From an uncultured Clostridia bacterium (lineage in GTDB: Bacteria > Bacillota > Clostridia > UBA1212 > UBA1255), in NCBI GenBank assembly GCA_904420095.1, contig CAJFUB010000029.1:1-41950 (forward strand): DNA of 41,950 nt, in the 5' to 3' direction. Positions within the stretch are counted from its first letter, which is position 1; each line of letters opens with the position of its first letter. This document shows positions 26,206 to 34,807 of this stretch, piece by piece. The position numbers and the translations under genes are program-made. Under the pieces are notes generated by a model, which was given only the letters and a program-made list of their open reading frames with translations, made no database searches and was not told the DNA's origin.

Positions 26206-27393
26206 ATGAAAAAAGTAAAAACTGCCGCGTTTTTTTTGCTTGCCTGCTTGCTGCTTGCAGCGACTTCCTGTACGGAGAAGGAGTCTGGTCTTATGAAAAG
26301 AGAGGAATACATAGAACATCTGGCGGAAAAGTATAAAGAGTATACGGAAGTGGAGTACGGACTTGATATCACGAAAAAAACCGACGTGATATCGATCTGC
26401 TATTCAACCTGGTTTACGAGAATTCTGGGAAAGGATACGGAAAATCCGAATCCTCCGAATATAACGGAGATCCTGGCAGGAAATCAGGAGTGGGGAGGCT
26501 TGTATCAGTTCCATTATTGGGCGAAGCCAGCGCTCGGATATTATAAAAGCCATGATAAAGACGTGATCCGGACGCATATGACGCAGCTTGCCGACGCAGG
26601 AGTGGATTTTATTATAATCGACAATACCAACGCGTCCGACGGCTGGATTGGAACAAGCGAATGGGAGCTTTATATAACGCTTCCGTGCGAGGCGATCCTG
26701 GATACGATTACGGAAATGCGCGCCGAGGGATTGAACACGCCGTATGTGGTTTTCTGGAGCGGCGTCAAGTCCGAGTTCGGCTGGGCCGTTGTCAACGAGA
26801 CATACGAGCAGTTCCTTTCGCAGGAAAAATGGAAGGACTGCTTCGTATATTGGGAGGGAAAGCCGTTTATGATCACGACCGATCTGGCGGAAAATGCTCC
26901 GGAGCATCTGACGATCCGGAAGATGTGGGGCCTGAAGGCACAGCCGGAGGAAGGCGTCTGGAGCTTTTTGGATATTAAGAACATGCCGAATCCGGACGCG
27001 GATGGATATGTGGAGCAGATGTGCGTCTGCACCGCCGCGCAGGAAACCTATATGTCGCTTCCGACGGCGCACGGCAGGAATCACGGGATCTTCCTGTATA
27101 CGCAGTGGTATAACGCATTTCAGAACAGGCCGAAGGTTATTACCGTCACATGGTGGAATGAATGGGCAGCGCAGCGCTTTGAGGAAAACGGAAATAATCT
27201 TTTTGTAGATAATTATACGCAGGAATACAGCCGGGACATCGAGCCGATGGAGGGCGGACACGGGGATCAGTATTATCAGTGGCTGAAAGAATATATCCGG
27301 GCGTACCGCGCTTTGGAGGAATGCCCGGTTTTGGTGGAGGCCGGCTATGAAAACGAAGCGGCCGCGGCGGCGGAGTCTGCGCAGCGGGATTGA
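26206..27393 (+). CDS. Lipoprotein with GH99/GH71-like TIM-barrel glycosidase domain
   Basis: 395 residues. The ATG at 26206 is preferred over the adjacent in-frame TTG at 26203. The signal peptide ends in a lipobox with the lipid-anchored Cys22 (LAATSC). The remainder resembles the GH71/GH99 barrel group. YYKSHDKDVIRTHMTQLADA then GVDFIIIDN is like the strand-helix-strand opening of those enzymes, and ITVTWWNEW matches their C-terminal WNEW motif. GH99 enzymes are endo-alpha-1,2-mannosidases and GH71 are alpha-1,3-glucanases; the real substrate cannot be read from sequence. It would act on the outer membrane face, probably on a host or dietary glycan. It has its own promoter and is a single gene. 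Confidence 0.65.
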   Translation: MKKVKTAAFFLLACLLLAATSCTEKESGLMKREEYIEHLAEKYKEYTEVEYGLDITKKTDVISICYSTWFTRILGKDTENPNPPNITEILAGNQEWGGLYQFHYWAKPALGYYKSHDKDVIRTHMTQLADAGVDFIIIDNTNASDGWIGTSEWELYITLPCEAILDTITEMRAEGLNTPYVVFWSGVKSEFGWAVVNETYEQFLSQEKWKDCFVYWEGKPFMITTDLAENAPEHLTIRKMWGLKAQPEEGVWSFLDIKNMPNPDADGYVEQMCVCTAAQETYMSLPTAHGRNHGIFLYTQWYNAFQNRPKVITVTWWNEWAAQRFEENGNNLFVDNYTQEYSRDIEPMEGGHGDQYYQWLKEYIRAYRALEECPVLVEAGYENEAAAAAESAQRD

Positions 27394-27395
27394 TT

Positions 27396-27424
27396 TTGAA
27401 ACGGATGGACGTTTATGTTATAAT
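27396..27424 (+). promoter_or_regulatory. Promoter of the NfeD-SPFH operon
   Basis: TTGAAA (27396-27401), 17 nt spacer, TATAAT (27419-27424), placed directly after the stop of the preceding gene. Confidence 0.8.
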
Positions 27425-27456
27425 GATGGCAGAGCTTTTGCGGAGGTGTGCTCGCA

Positions 27457-27897
27457 GTGGATTTCTTGATAGATAATTTATGGGTTTTGTGGCTGATCGT
27501 AGGCGCGGTTATGCTGCTGATTGAGGTCAGCACGGCGGCGCTTGTATCGATCTGGTTTGTATTTGCAGCAGTCCTCACCGCTGTCGTCGCATCGTTTTGG
27601 GATAACTTCATTGCACAGGTAATTCTTTTCTTTGTCCTTTCCGGAGCCTTCCTGCTCCTTTTTCGAAATGTGTATAAAAAGAAGCTGCAGAATGGGAAGG
27701 CTTCAGACGTGTCGGATTATTCGCTGCTCGGAAAAACGGCGACCGTTTCGGAGACCGTTACGCCGTACGAGGGAAAGGTGCTGGTCGGAGACGTTTTCTG
27801 GCGCGCCGTGAGTGAAGACGGGACGGAGATCCCGAAGGGCGCAGTCGTCTCGATCACCGGACAGGACGGCACCACATTGAAAGTAAAAGTAAAATGA
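27457..27897 (+). CDS. NfeD-like membrane protein
   Basis: 146 residues. GTG 27457 is chosen because GGAGG (27442-27446) lies 10 nt upstream; a GTG at 27448 is too close to that site. Two or three hydrophobic segments fill residues about 5-75. The C-terminal part (GKTATVSETVTPYEGKVLVGDVFW onward) is the OB-fold typical of NfeD family proteins. NfeD proteins are nearly always paired with an SPFH/stomatin protein, as here with the next gene 32 nt downstream. They help organise membrane microdomains or the quality control of membrane proteins. Confidence 0.88.
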   Translation: MDFLIDNLWVLWLIVGAVMLLIEVSTAALVSIWFVFAAVLTAVVASFWDNFIAQVILFFVLSGAFLLLFRNVYKKKLQNGKASDVSDYSLLGKTATVSETVTPYEGKVLVGDVFWRAVSEDGTEIPKGAVVSITGQDGTTLKVKVK

Positions 27898-27929
27898 TTT
27901 GATATCAGGAGAGAAAAGGAGTGTTGTAT

Positions 27930-28853
27930 ATGGGACCGTTAGGTTTTATTCTCATTGCGGTCGGCGTTGTCGTCATTATTGCGTTGATCTGCAACATTAA
28001 AATCGTTCCGCAGGCAAAGGCGTATGTCATAGAGCGCCTTGGCGGATACCATGCGACGTGGAGCACGGGAGTGCATTTTACGGTGCCGATCATCGACCGT
28101 GTCGCAAGTAAAATTTCGCTGAAGGAAAACGTCGTGGATTTTCCTCCGCAGCCGGTTATTACAAAGGACAACGTTACGATGCAGATTGATACCGTCGTAT
28201 TCTTCCGGATCCTTGATCCGAAGCAGTATACGTACGGCGTGGAAAGACCGATGATGGCCATTGAGAACCTGACGGCGACGACGCTTAGGAACATCATTGG
28301 GGATCTTGAGCTGGATGCCACGCTGACGTCGCGCGACGTGATTAACTCAAAGATTACACACGTACTGGACGAGGCCACGGATCCGTGGGGCATCAAAATT
28401 AACAGGGTGGAGCTGAAAAACATCATGCCGCCCAAGGAAATCCAGGATTCCATGGAGAAGCAGATGAAAGCGGAGCGCGAGCGCCGCGAAAAGATTTTAC
28501 AGGCGGAGGGCGAAAAGAAATCTGCGATCCTGGTTGCGGAAGGGGAAAAGGAGTCGGCGATTTTAAGAGCAGAGGCGGAAAAGGAATCGGCGATCCTGCG
28601 TGCGGATGCGGCAAAAGAGGCTCTGATCCTCGAAGCGGAGGGAAAGGCTGAGGCAATTCTGAAGGTTCAGGAGGCAACCGCAAAGGGAATCGCGATGATT
28701 AACGAGGCGGCGCCGTCTGATGGAGTCATCCGACTGAAGTCGCTGGAGGCGTTCGAGAAGGCGGCCGACGGACAGGCGACAAAGATTATTATTCCGTCGG
28801 AAATTCAGGGCCTTGCCGGTCTTGCTTCCGGGATCAGCGAGGCGCTGAAATAA
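27930..28853 (+). CDS. SPFH/Band 7 (stomatin/prohibitin-like) membrane protein
   Basis: 307 residues. The ATG at 27930 follows AAAGGAG by 8 nt; earlier in-frame GTG/TTG codons overlap that site. One N-terminal membrane helix (about 5-24) leads into the SPFH domain (about 25-180: VPQAKAYVIERLGGYHATWS, then TLRNIIGDLELD). A coiled coil follows, built of about four copies of an 11-residue unit of the form ILxAEGEKxSA (residues about 189-232). SPFH proteins form large rings in membrane microdomains. With the NfeD-like partner it probably forms a QmcA/NfeD-type complex. Confidence 0.9.
   Translation: MGPLGFILIAVGVVVIIALICNIKIVPQAKAYVIERLGGYHATWSTGVHFTVPIIDRVASKISLKENVVDFPPQPVITKDNVTMQIDTVVFFRILDPKQYTYGVERPMMAIENLTATTLRNIIGDLELDATLTSRDVINSKITHVLDEATDPWGIKINRVELKNIMPPKEIQDSMEKQMKAERERREKILQAEGEKKSAILVAEGEKESAILRAEAEKESAILRADAAKEALILEAEGKAEAILKVQEATAKGIAMINEAAPSDGVIRLKSLEAFEKAADGQATKIIIPSEIQGLAGLASGISEALK
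28494..28625 (+). repeat. Tandem 33-bp (11-residue) coding repeats in the SPFH gene
   Basis: Four consecutive units, each encoding ILxAExEKxSA-like sequence. An 11-residue period suits a right-handed coiled coil, the known arrangement after the SPFH domain. Confidence 0.75.
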
Positions 28854-28903
28854 AAGCGGGGTTCTCTTGCCGCGCGGACGAAAATCCCGCGGAGCAACGG
28901 AGG

Positions 28904-28949
28904 GGCAGAGAACGCGGCCGTAACCAGCGTTTTCTGCCTTCCCGTTTTT
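28904..28949 (+). terminator. Intrinsic terminator after the SPFH gene
   Basis: GGCAGAGAACGC (28904-28915) pairs with GCGTTTTCTGCC (28927-28938) over 12 positions with one G-T pair. The 11-nt loop is followed by a T-rich tail (TTTTT at 28944-28948). Confidence 0.8.
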
Positions 28950-28950
28950 C

Positions 28951-28979
28951 TTGACACCCTGTCGGTTTTGCTATATAAT
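28951..28979 (+). promoter_or_regulatory. Promoter of tRNA-Ser
   Basis: TTGACA (28951-28956), 17 nt spacer, TATAAT (28974-28979). Perfect consensus, directly after the preceding terminator. Confidence 0.85.
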
Positions 28980-29034
28980 TTACACGTCTTGGCCGCTGCT
29001 TGCCGAGACGGCAGAAGCGGAAATATAATATTTT

Positions 29035-29125
29035 GGAAAGATGGTCGAGTTGGTTTAAGGCACCGGTCTTGAAAACCGGCGTAGGTTTGCGCCTACCGTG
29101 GGTTCGAATCCCACTCTTTCCGCCA
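29035..29125 (+). tRNA. tRNA-Ser(TGA)
   Basis: 91 nt, class II. The acceptor GGAAAGA (29035-29041) pairs with TCTTTCC (29115-29121). The anticodon stem CCGGT/ACCGG encloses a loop with TGA at 29070-29072. A long variable arm (GTAGGTTTGCGCCTAC) is diagnostic of tRNA-Ser. The T loop is GTTCGAATC, and CCA is encoded (29123-29125). It has its own promoter and terminator and reads UCA/UCN serine codons. Confidence 0.96.
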
Positions 29126-29126
29126 C

Positions 29127-29164
29127 GTCGGAGCAAAGTCTGCTTTGCTTCGACTTATTTTTTG
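29127..29164 (+). terminator. Intrinsic terminator after tRNA-Ser
   Basis: GTCGGAGCAAAG (29127-29138) pairs with CTTTGCTTCGAC (29143-29154), 12 bp with one G-T pair, a 4-nt loop and a T-rich tail. Confidence 0.88.
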
Positions 29165-29564
29165 CCTGCGGCAGAAAGTAAGCCGTCCGCCCGCGCCCTT
29201 GCTCCTCCTCTTTCGTAAAAAGTCACGCTCGGCTCGCTGTCATTACCAGCTTTTTGCGAGTTCGAGAGTTCAAATCCCACCGCCGAAATACCGAAAACGC
29301 CTTTTTTCTGTGGCTCTCACAGAATTTGTCTGAAAGCTCCAAATCGAAGTTTTCGGTGTTTTATAACATGCTGAAACGTATCTAAAAATTCCGGAACCTT
29401 CGGTGAGTAAAGTCAAGCTTTTTTTATCTGATATTATCGCTGAGAATGAAAAAACAGTGTGCGGGCAGTTAGACAAGCCTCATAATTACGATATTTTTTG
29501 ATATAGAATGTATTTATTTGTATAATTTATTCGTGGGATCAATAAAAACATTTCAAATCTATAA
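29165..29564. other. Intergenic stretch with a tRNA-like 3' fragment and a dyad
   Basis: No gene is visible. GTTCAAATCCCAC at 29268-29280 repeats the T-arm block of the tRNA-Ser upstream (GTTCGAATCCCAC at 29102-29114) with one mismatch. A distant inverted repeat pairs ACCGAAAAC (29290-29298) with GTTTTCGGT (29349-29357). The DNA becomes AT-rich towards the right. It may be debris of an element once inserted at the tRNA. Confidence 0.4.
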
Positions 29565-29593
29565 TTGACATATGCAATTGTAAGTATTATGAT
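29565..29593 (+). promoter_or_regulatory. Promoter in front of the broken metalloprotease
   Basis: TTGACA (29565-29570), 17 nt spacer, TATGAT (29588-29593). It looks functional and would also transcribe the lipoprotein gene at 30192. Confidence 0.65.
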
Positions 29594-29680
29594 TTGTACA
29601 ACTTACAGTCGTATAAATAATATGTTTGTGAACGAATAGAAATGTAGGAATATATTATATATTCATTGGAGGCGGATAAT

Positions 29681-30159
29681 ATGAGAATAAAAAAACCGTT
29701 CCTTGCTTGAAAAACAATATGTGTGTTGATGTGTCTCTTGTTGCCTTTGATGCATGGAACACAAACCGTTCGTCTAATGTTTCTGGAGTAACTAATAGCT
29801 ATGTTATATCTGCAAAATATATATAACTGGGGTTTTTAATGGCACAGTTATACGCTCCTCCAGCACCGATTAACAATGTCGACAAAATTGTTAAATGCTA
29901 TTATGTATATATCAATAAACCGGCAATTTAAGCGGGAAACTGGCAAAATCATGACATACAAAAGGTTTGGTCTCATGAAATTGGGCATACTTTAGGTTTT
30001 AACGAAACAAACGATGGAACGCAGAGCGTAATGAGACAGGGAAGAGGATCTTTTTGGGGATGGGAAAATTATTGGAAGCCGCAAGCTCACGATACGGCTG
30101 GTTTGGAAAGACTAAATTATAAATCTTGGTCGGCTGGTAGCGTACCAGAAATGGGCTAA
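29681..30159 (+). pseudogene. Degenerate matrixin-like zinc metalloprotease
   Basis: GGAGG lies before ATG 29681, which starts a signal-peptide-like frame (MRIKKPFLA, stop TGA at 29708, then KTICVLMCLLLPLMHGT and a second stop at 29789). The mature part is in another frame, which is interrupted by TAA at 29824 and TAA at 29929. It then runs on as VWSHEIGHTLGFNE, SVMRQG and QAHDTAGLERLNY to a natural stop at 30157-30159. HEIGHTLGFNE is a zinc-binding HExxHxxGxxx motif, and SVM resembles the Met-turn of metzincins. A frameshift plus three in-frame stops make a working protease very unlikely. The family comprises secreted proteases; the intact copy would have been about 150-160 residues. Confidence 0.75.
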
Positions 30160-30191
30160 AATATATAAAAATTTCCGGGAGGTTTTTGCGC

Positions 30192-30752
30192 ATGAAAAAA
30201 GCATTTTTGATTTTTATGATTTCGATTATGGCGGCAGCGGCTTTTTCCGGCTGCGCCCAAGAAGAAAAATTTGTAGGTTCCCAAGACACGCAGGGTTTTG
30301 GCTATGACATGCAGATATACCAGACGGTTGATGAAATAAAAGACAGCAGCGCTGCGATCGTGATTGCGTCCTATTCTTCGGATCCGACGGAATGTTACGA
30401 GAAGGATGAGGGAACCGGGATGGAGCTGTATGCGACACGCTATACGCTGGACGTAGAAGAGGTTTTGAAAGGCGATCTGGCAGAAGCGGATCAGATTACG
30501 TTTATGCAAACCGGAAAGCCGGACAGCGACGAATATGAGACGAAAATCAAGAAGGGTAAGAAATACCTTCTGTTTCTGGCGCAGAAAGACGTATCCTTAA
30601 CGGGCGGAGAAATCATTTATGATGCAGTAGGTGTAGAACAAGGAATTATCGAGATTAAAGAGAATAACAAACTGTATCCTTATTACGATGAGGGAATCAT
30701 GACCAAATATGATGGGGAAAGCTTAAGCAAATTAGCAGCGGAAATCAAATAG
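30192..30752 (+). CDS. Hypothetical lipoprotein
   Basis: 186 residues. The ATG at 30192 is 9 nt after GGGAGG; an in-frame TTG at 30186 is less likely. A signal peptide ends in the lipobox AFSGC (lipid on Cys21). The body has the pattern TLDVEEVLKGDL, then KKGKKYLLFLAQKD and YPYYDEG. This resembles small Firmicutes surface lipoproteins of unknown function that often lie next to secreted metalloproteases. It is intact although the upstream protease is broken, is probably transcribed from the same promoter, and is followed by a good terminator. Confidence 0.75.
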   Translation: MKKAFLIFMISIMAAAAFSGCAQEEKFVGSQDTQGFGYDMQIYQTVDEIKDSSAAIVIASYSSDPTECYEKDEGTGMELYATRYTLDVEEVLKGDLAEADQITFMQTGKPDSDEYETKIKKGKKYLLFLAQKDVSLTGGEIIYDAVGVEQGIIEIKENNKLYPYYDEGIMTKYDGESLSKLAAEIK

Positions 30753-30789
30753 AATTTTTCAAAGAAAAACTTAAATCATGTCCTTATAA

Positions 30790-30812
30790 AGAGCCGAGCC
30801 CGGCTCTTTTTT
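30790..30812 (+). terminator. Intrinsic terminator after the lipoprotein gene
   Basis: AGAGCCG (30790-30796), loop AGCC, CGGCTCT (30801-30807) and a T-run to 30812. Confidence 0.88.
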
Positions 30813-30859
30813 ATAACAGCGGAGCGCGCCGTATCACAGGAAGCCTTGAAATTTTCCCT

Positions 30860-30889
30860 TTGACCGGAGCCCCGGCTCTGCTATATAAT
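30860..30889 (+). promoter_or_regulatory. Promoter of the fucosidase unit
   Basis: TTGACC (30860-30865), 18 nt spacer, TATAAT (30884-30889). It leaves a leader of about 135 nt before the ATG at 31033, longer than others in the window. Confidence 0.7.
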
Positions 30890-31032
30890 GAATTCCAAAA
30901 GAGACTTCCTGTCTTATCTGCATTTTTGACTGCCTGTTACGACGTGGAAAAATCTTCTCCTGGTTTATATTTTTCTGTGGCGTCGTCGGCCTGCGGAAGA
31001 CGGGAACTCGCCGGCAAAGAAGGGAGAATCCT

Positions 31033-33276
31033 ATGTCCAAGCTTTGGTATCAAGAGCCTGCGGCTGACTGGAACCATGCGCTGCCCTTGGGAAACGGCTC
31101 TATGGGAGCCATGTGTTTTGGCGGCACTATTCAGGACCGGTGGTCGCTCAACGACGACACAATCTATTCCGGCGGCTTCATAGACCGCGTCAATCCTGAT
31201 GCGCGCGAGGGCATTGAAGCCGTGCGCCGCCTTCTGTCCGAGGGACGTCTCGCCGAGGCAGAAGAGCTCGCGGAGGAGGCGGTGATGGGCGTCCCGGAGG
31301 GCGAACGCGCATATGAGCCCCTGTGCGAGCTGATCGCCCAGTTCAAGACGCCCCGCCGCACACACTATCACAGTCCAATCCAGGCGCGTTGGCTGGACGG
31401 ACGGAATATGCAGGATTTTGAGCCTCAGGAGGGCGTCAGCGGCTACTGCCGCAGTCTGGATCTGGATCGAGGCATTCACCGTGTGTCTTACACCCTGGAT
31501 GAGATCGCATTTGTGCGGGAAAGCTTTGTCTCGTATCCTGCCGGCGTTTTGGTTATTCGTATGGAGAGTGGAGACTGGCGCGCCTTTCTGCGCAGAGCGG
31601 GACGAGTGACGGCACACAGGCAGCTCGATCGCCATACCGTCTCTTTGGAAGGCTGTACCGCCAACGGAGGTACCGGCTTCTGCTGTATTCTTCGGGCCAT
31701 TGAAGGAGATTGTACCGTTGTCGGAGATATGCTCAAGGGCCGGGGGCACGCAGTCCTTCTGGCTGCTTCGGCAACCTCCTTCCGGGACGGCGTTGATTTC
31801 CTGCAGGCGGCGCTTGGCCGTCTGGATCGGGCAGAGCGGAAAGGGTACGCTGCGCTCCTGGAGGAGCATATCTCCGATTTTACGCCCCTCATGGATCGAT
31901 GCCGTCTGGAGCTTCCCCGTGATCCCGCGCTTGAGGAACTCAGTCACCGCGAGCGGCTGGGCCGTGTACAGGCCGGGGAAAGCGATCTCGGACTTGTTGA
32001 AGATCTATTCAGCATGGGGCGCTATCTGTTGATTTCGGGCAGCCGTCCCGGCAGCATGCCCCTGAATCTCCAGGGCATCTGGAATCAGCACTACACGCCC
32101 CCATGGGACAGTAAATATACAATCAATATCAACACAGAAATGAACTACTGGCCGGCCGAGGTCTGCGGCCTCTCCGAGCTGCATATGCCCCTGCTTGCGC
32201 ATCTCAAGCGTATGGTACCCCACGGACGTGAGGTGGCCCGGCGCATGTATGGCGCGAGGGGATGGGTTGCCCATCACAACACTGATGTATGGGGGGATTG
32301 CGCTCCGCAGGACAACTGCCTGACCGCCTCGCTCTGGCCGATGGGAGGGGCATGGCTGTCCCTCCACATCTGGGAGCATTACTGCTTTACCCTTGATTTT
32401 GACTTTTTGAAGGAATATTACCCCGTTTTAGCAGAAGCCGCTTTGTTTTTCTTGGACACCCTGATCCCCGATCGGGACGGCCGGCTGCGTGTATCCCCTT
32501 CGCTTTCTCCTGAGAACGTCTATCGTCTTCCCAATGGACAGACGGGCAGCCTCTGCGACGACGCGGCTATGGATCAGCAAATTCTCTTTGAGCTTTTTAC
32601 GGCGGTCATCCGAGGCGGCGAGCTTCTGGGCAGGGATGTAGACGTGTACCGGGCGCTGATCGGCAAGCTCCGTCCCGTGGAGGTCGCTCCCGATGGAAGG
32701 ATTCTGGAGTGGATGTCCGAGGATAAACAGGAGACCGAGCCCGGCCATCGCCATATGTCCCATTTGTTTGCTCTGTACCCCGGCCGGCAGATCACGGGAG
32801 AAACCCCAAACGCTATGATGGCGGCGCGCAGAACGCTGGAGAACCGCCTTTCTCACGGCGGCGGTCACACGGGCTGGAGCCGTGCCTGGATGATCAATTT
32901 CTGGGCGCGCTTGCGGGATGGACAAATGGCGGGCGAGAACGTCCGTTTGCTCCTGGCGCAGTCCACCCTGCCCAATCTGTTTGACAATCACCCTCCTTTT
33001 CAAATTGACGGAAACTTCGGCCTCACGGCAGGAATCGCGGAGATGCTGCTTCAGAGCCACGAGGGGAAGCTCCGCCTGCTCCCGGCTCTGCCTCCTGCAT
33101 GGAATGCTGGATCAGTCAGGGGACTGCGGGCAAGAGGAGGCTATACCGTAGATTTATCCTGGAAGGATGGCGCGCTCTCTGAGGCCGTCGTGAAGGCGGA
33201 CTTTGACGGTACGCTCACGCTGGCGGATGGCCGGAGCTTTGCGCATAAAAGCGGGGAGACGTTGCATATTTTATAA
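31033..33276 (+). CDS. Glycoside hydrolase family 95 (alpha-L-fucosidase-type)
   Basis: 747 residues; ATG after AAGGGAG. The N-terminal beta domain opens with [19 protein letters not shown], the standard GH95 start. The (alpha/alpha)6 domain contains [19 protein letters not shown] followed by NTEMNYW (about 367-373), which carries the asparagines that activate water in this family. [20 protein letters not shown] holds the catalytic glutamate region, and [10 protein letters not shown] is the late signature. GH95 enzymes remove alpha-1,2-linked fucose (some act on galactose) from host mucin, milk or plant glycans by inversion. There is no signal peptide, so imported oligosaccharides are the probable substrate. 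Codon use (CCC, CTC) differs from the housekeeping genes. Confidence 0.9.
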   Translation: MSKLWYQEPAADWNHALPLGNGSMGAMCFGGTIQDRWSLNDDTIYSGGFIDRVNPDAREGIEAVRRLLSEGRLAEAEELAEEAVMGVPEGERAYEPLCELIAQFKTPRRTHYHSPIQARWLDGRNMQDFEPQEGVSGYCRSLDLDRGIHRVSYTLDEIAFVRESFVSYPAGVLVIRMESGDWRAFLRRAGRVTAHRQLDRHTVSLEGCTANGGTGFCCILRAIEGDCTVVGDMLKGRGHAVLLAASATSFRDGVDFLQAALGRLDRAERKGYAALLEEHISDFTPLMDRCRLELPRDPALEELSHRERLGRVQAGESDLGLVEDLFSMGRYLLISGSRPGSMPLNLQGIWNQHYTPPWDSKYTININTEMNYWPAEVCGLSELHMPLLAHLKRMVPHGREVARRMYGARGWVAHHNTDVWGDCAPQDNCLTASLWPMGGAWLSLHIWEHYCFTLDFDFLKEYYPVLAEAALFFLDTLIPDRDGRLRVSPSLSPENVYRLPNGQTGSLCDDAAMDQQILFELFTAVIRGGELLGRDVDVYRALIGKLRPVEVAPDGRILEWMSEDKQETEPGHRHMSHLFALYPGRQITGETPNAMMAARRTLENRLSHGGGHTGWSRAWMINFWARLRDGQMAGENVRLLLAQSTLPNLFDNHPPFQIDGNFGLTAGIAEMLLQSHEGKLRLLPALPPAWNAGSVRGLRARGGYTVDLSWKDGALSEAVVKADFDGTLTLADGRSFAHKSGETLHIL

Positions 33277-33315
33277 GGTTTTTGACAAAATTCGATATAA
33301 AGGTGGTATATTTAA

Positions 33316-34266
33316 ATGAAAGTGGCGATTTTAGGAGTCTGGCACGTTCATGCGTCTGGTTATACCGAAACGGCGCGGGAGCTGGGCGAGGTCGTTGGCG
33401 TTTACGACGACAATCCACAATGGAGAGCAGATTTTGCAGGGAGATTCAATATTCGCGAATTTACGACAGCTGAGGAGCTGCTTTGCAGCGATGCGGAGGC
33501 GGTTATTGTCTGCGCCGCCACAAACCGGCATGCGGACCTCATAGCCGCGGCGGCTGAGCAGGGAAAGCAGATCTTTACCGAGAAGGTACTGGCGCTGAGC
33601 GTTGAGGATTGCCTGCGCGTGAAGGAGGCAGTTGAGAAAAATGGCGTCCGGTTCGTCATTTCCTTCCCCTGGAAATGCAGCCCCGGTCCGCTTGCGCTGA
33701 AGCGGGCGGTTGACGACGGCCTGGTCGGCAAGGTCAACTATCTTCGCTTCCGCAATTGCCACAGCGGCAGTATCGACCATTGGCTCCCTGCTCATTTCTA
33801 TAACGCGGAGGAGTGCGGCGGCGGCGCCATGATCGATCTGGGCGCCCATGGGATGTATCTCACCCATTGGATTCTGGGCGAGCCGCTGACCTATTCTTCC
33901 TCTTTTACCCATTTCTGCCGCGATGATAAGGACGCGGAGCTGAATCCTTCCCGTCTGGAGGATAACGCAGTGACGGTCATGACCTTTGCAGGCGGCGCTA
34001 TCGCCGTCAACGAGACGGGCTTTGTCAGCCAGGGATGCCCGGAGATCTTTGAGATCGGCGGCGACAAGGGCTATCTGGTCTGCGCGCGGAATCACGCTGT
34101 CTATACGGCGGCAGGAAAAGCCCCGGTTGAATTGGAGCTCCCCGCCTCTGCCAAATCCCCTCTCGCCTGCTTCTTGGACGGGACTCCTATTGAGGGCTGC
34201 GGAATAGAGGAGGCTATCATGCTGACTAAAATGATGACCGGCGCGTATGGGAATGTGAAAGCTTGA
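33316..34266 (+). CDS. Gfo/Idh/MocA family oxidoreductase
   Basis: 316 residues; ATG after AAGGTGG, 39 nt past the fucosidase stop. The N-terminal Rossmann domain starts at KVAILGVWHVHA, a variant of GxGxxG, and contains FTEKVLA, where the lysine of the usual EKP motif is kept but the proline is Val. The second domain has GGGAMIDLGAHGMYLTHWILG, the family substrate-site motif. These NAD(P)-dependent enzymes oxidise or reduce sugars and sugar acids. Being co-transcribed with a GH95 enzyme, it may process fucose or a related sugar, but this is inference from position only. A terminator follows. Confidence 0.85.
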   Translation: MKVAILGVWHVHASGYTETARELGEVVGVYDDNPQWRADFAGRFNIREFTTAEELLCSDAEAVIVCAATNRHADLIAAAAEQGKQIFTEKVLALSVEDCLRVKEAVEKNGVRFVISFPWKCSPGPLALKRAVDDGLVGKVNYLRFRNCHSGSIDHWLPAHFYNAEECGGGAMIDLGAHGMYLTHWILGEPLTYSSSFTHFCRDDKDAELNPSRLEDNAVTVMTFAGGAIAVNETGFVSQGCPEIFEIGGDKGYLVCARNHAVYTAAGKAPVELELPASAKSPLACFLDGTPIEGCGIEEAIMLTKMMTGAYGNVKA

Positions 34267-34277
34267 TGAATCGGAAA

Positions 34278-34325
34278 CGGGATATGCGCGAGAACAGCCT
34301 TCCGCGTATGTCCCGCTTTATTATA
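34278..34325 (+). terminator. Probable terminator of the fucosidase unit
   Basis: CGGGATATGCGCG (34278-34290) pairs with CGCGTATGTCCCG (34303-34315) over 13 positions with two G-T pairs. The 12-nt loop is followed by CTTTATTATAAT, a moderately T-rich tail. Confidence 0.65.
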
Positions 34326-34334
34326 ATATGACTA

Positions 34335-34490
34335 TCAGATCAGAACAGAATTGCCTGCCACGGAATCACGCGGAATTTTAAAATAAATATTAATGAAACG
34401 GTCTTGCTGATCCTTCTTTTGCAGAAGTTCCGTCTGTTTATGAATCAACACGCGTGCCGCAGATTTATTCGCCGTACAACTGTTTCCCAG
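34335..34490 (-). pseudogene. Possible C-terminal remnant of a LacI-type regulator
   Basis: On the minus strand, codons from 34490 down to a TGA at 34337-34335 read LGNSCTANKSAARVLIHK and on to YFKIPRDSVAGNS. This is like the end of LacI/GalR-family sugar regulators, where SAARVLI and a late RDS are common. No start, DNA-binding domain or long upstream frame exists, and the neighbouring frame breaks. If right, the regulator of the adjacent fucosidase unit has been lost. The match is short and by eye. Confidence 0.4.
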
Positions 34491-34807
34491 AGCGGCTTGC
34501 CTGTGCCGCCGATGAAAAATCCTATTTTGAAAACCAAGATTTTATAAATGGTTACTGCCCCATAGGGCGTTAATAAAATCCCAAAAAACACTTGAAAACA
34601 AAGGATTTATCGCAACATGTCACCTTATCCCTTTATACGATTTTACACAAGTATACCCTTGCCCACACATCTTATAAGGGCAAAACAAGGAAGCAAAATC
34701 TGGTAACAAGTGATCACAGAATGCGGTTGAGGAGTTATCAATCCGGAATTGATTTACGCATAAAATCCAACTGCAAGGCCTTATGAGGTATAAACACATT
34801 GTTCCTC
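34491..34807. other. Intergenic region, nothing convincing
   Basis: A 64-codon frame at 34592-34786 has no ribosome binding site and no recognisable motif, so it is not called. The rest is AT-rich and carries no clear promoter or dyad. Confidence 0.4.

Noticed and set aside
29000..29218. 72-codon plus-strand frame spanning tRNA-Ser
   Set aside because: It covers a complete tRNA and its terminator and has no RBS; it is a chance frame.
29681..30159. Stop-codon readthrough or recoding in the metalloprotease
   Set aside because: TGA and two TAA stops plus a frame change are present, with no recoding element visible; decay is simpler.
33282..33312. TTGACA and TATATT before the Gfo/Idh/MocA gene as a promoter
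   Set aside because: The spacing is 19 nt and the would-be -10 lies at the RBS and start codon; co-transcription with the fucosidase is more likely.
34592..34786. 64-codon frame in the accessory intergenic region
   Set aside because: There is no ribosome binding site, no motif and no promoter.
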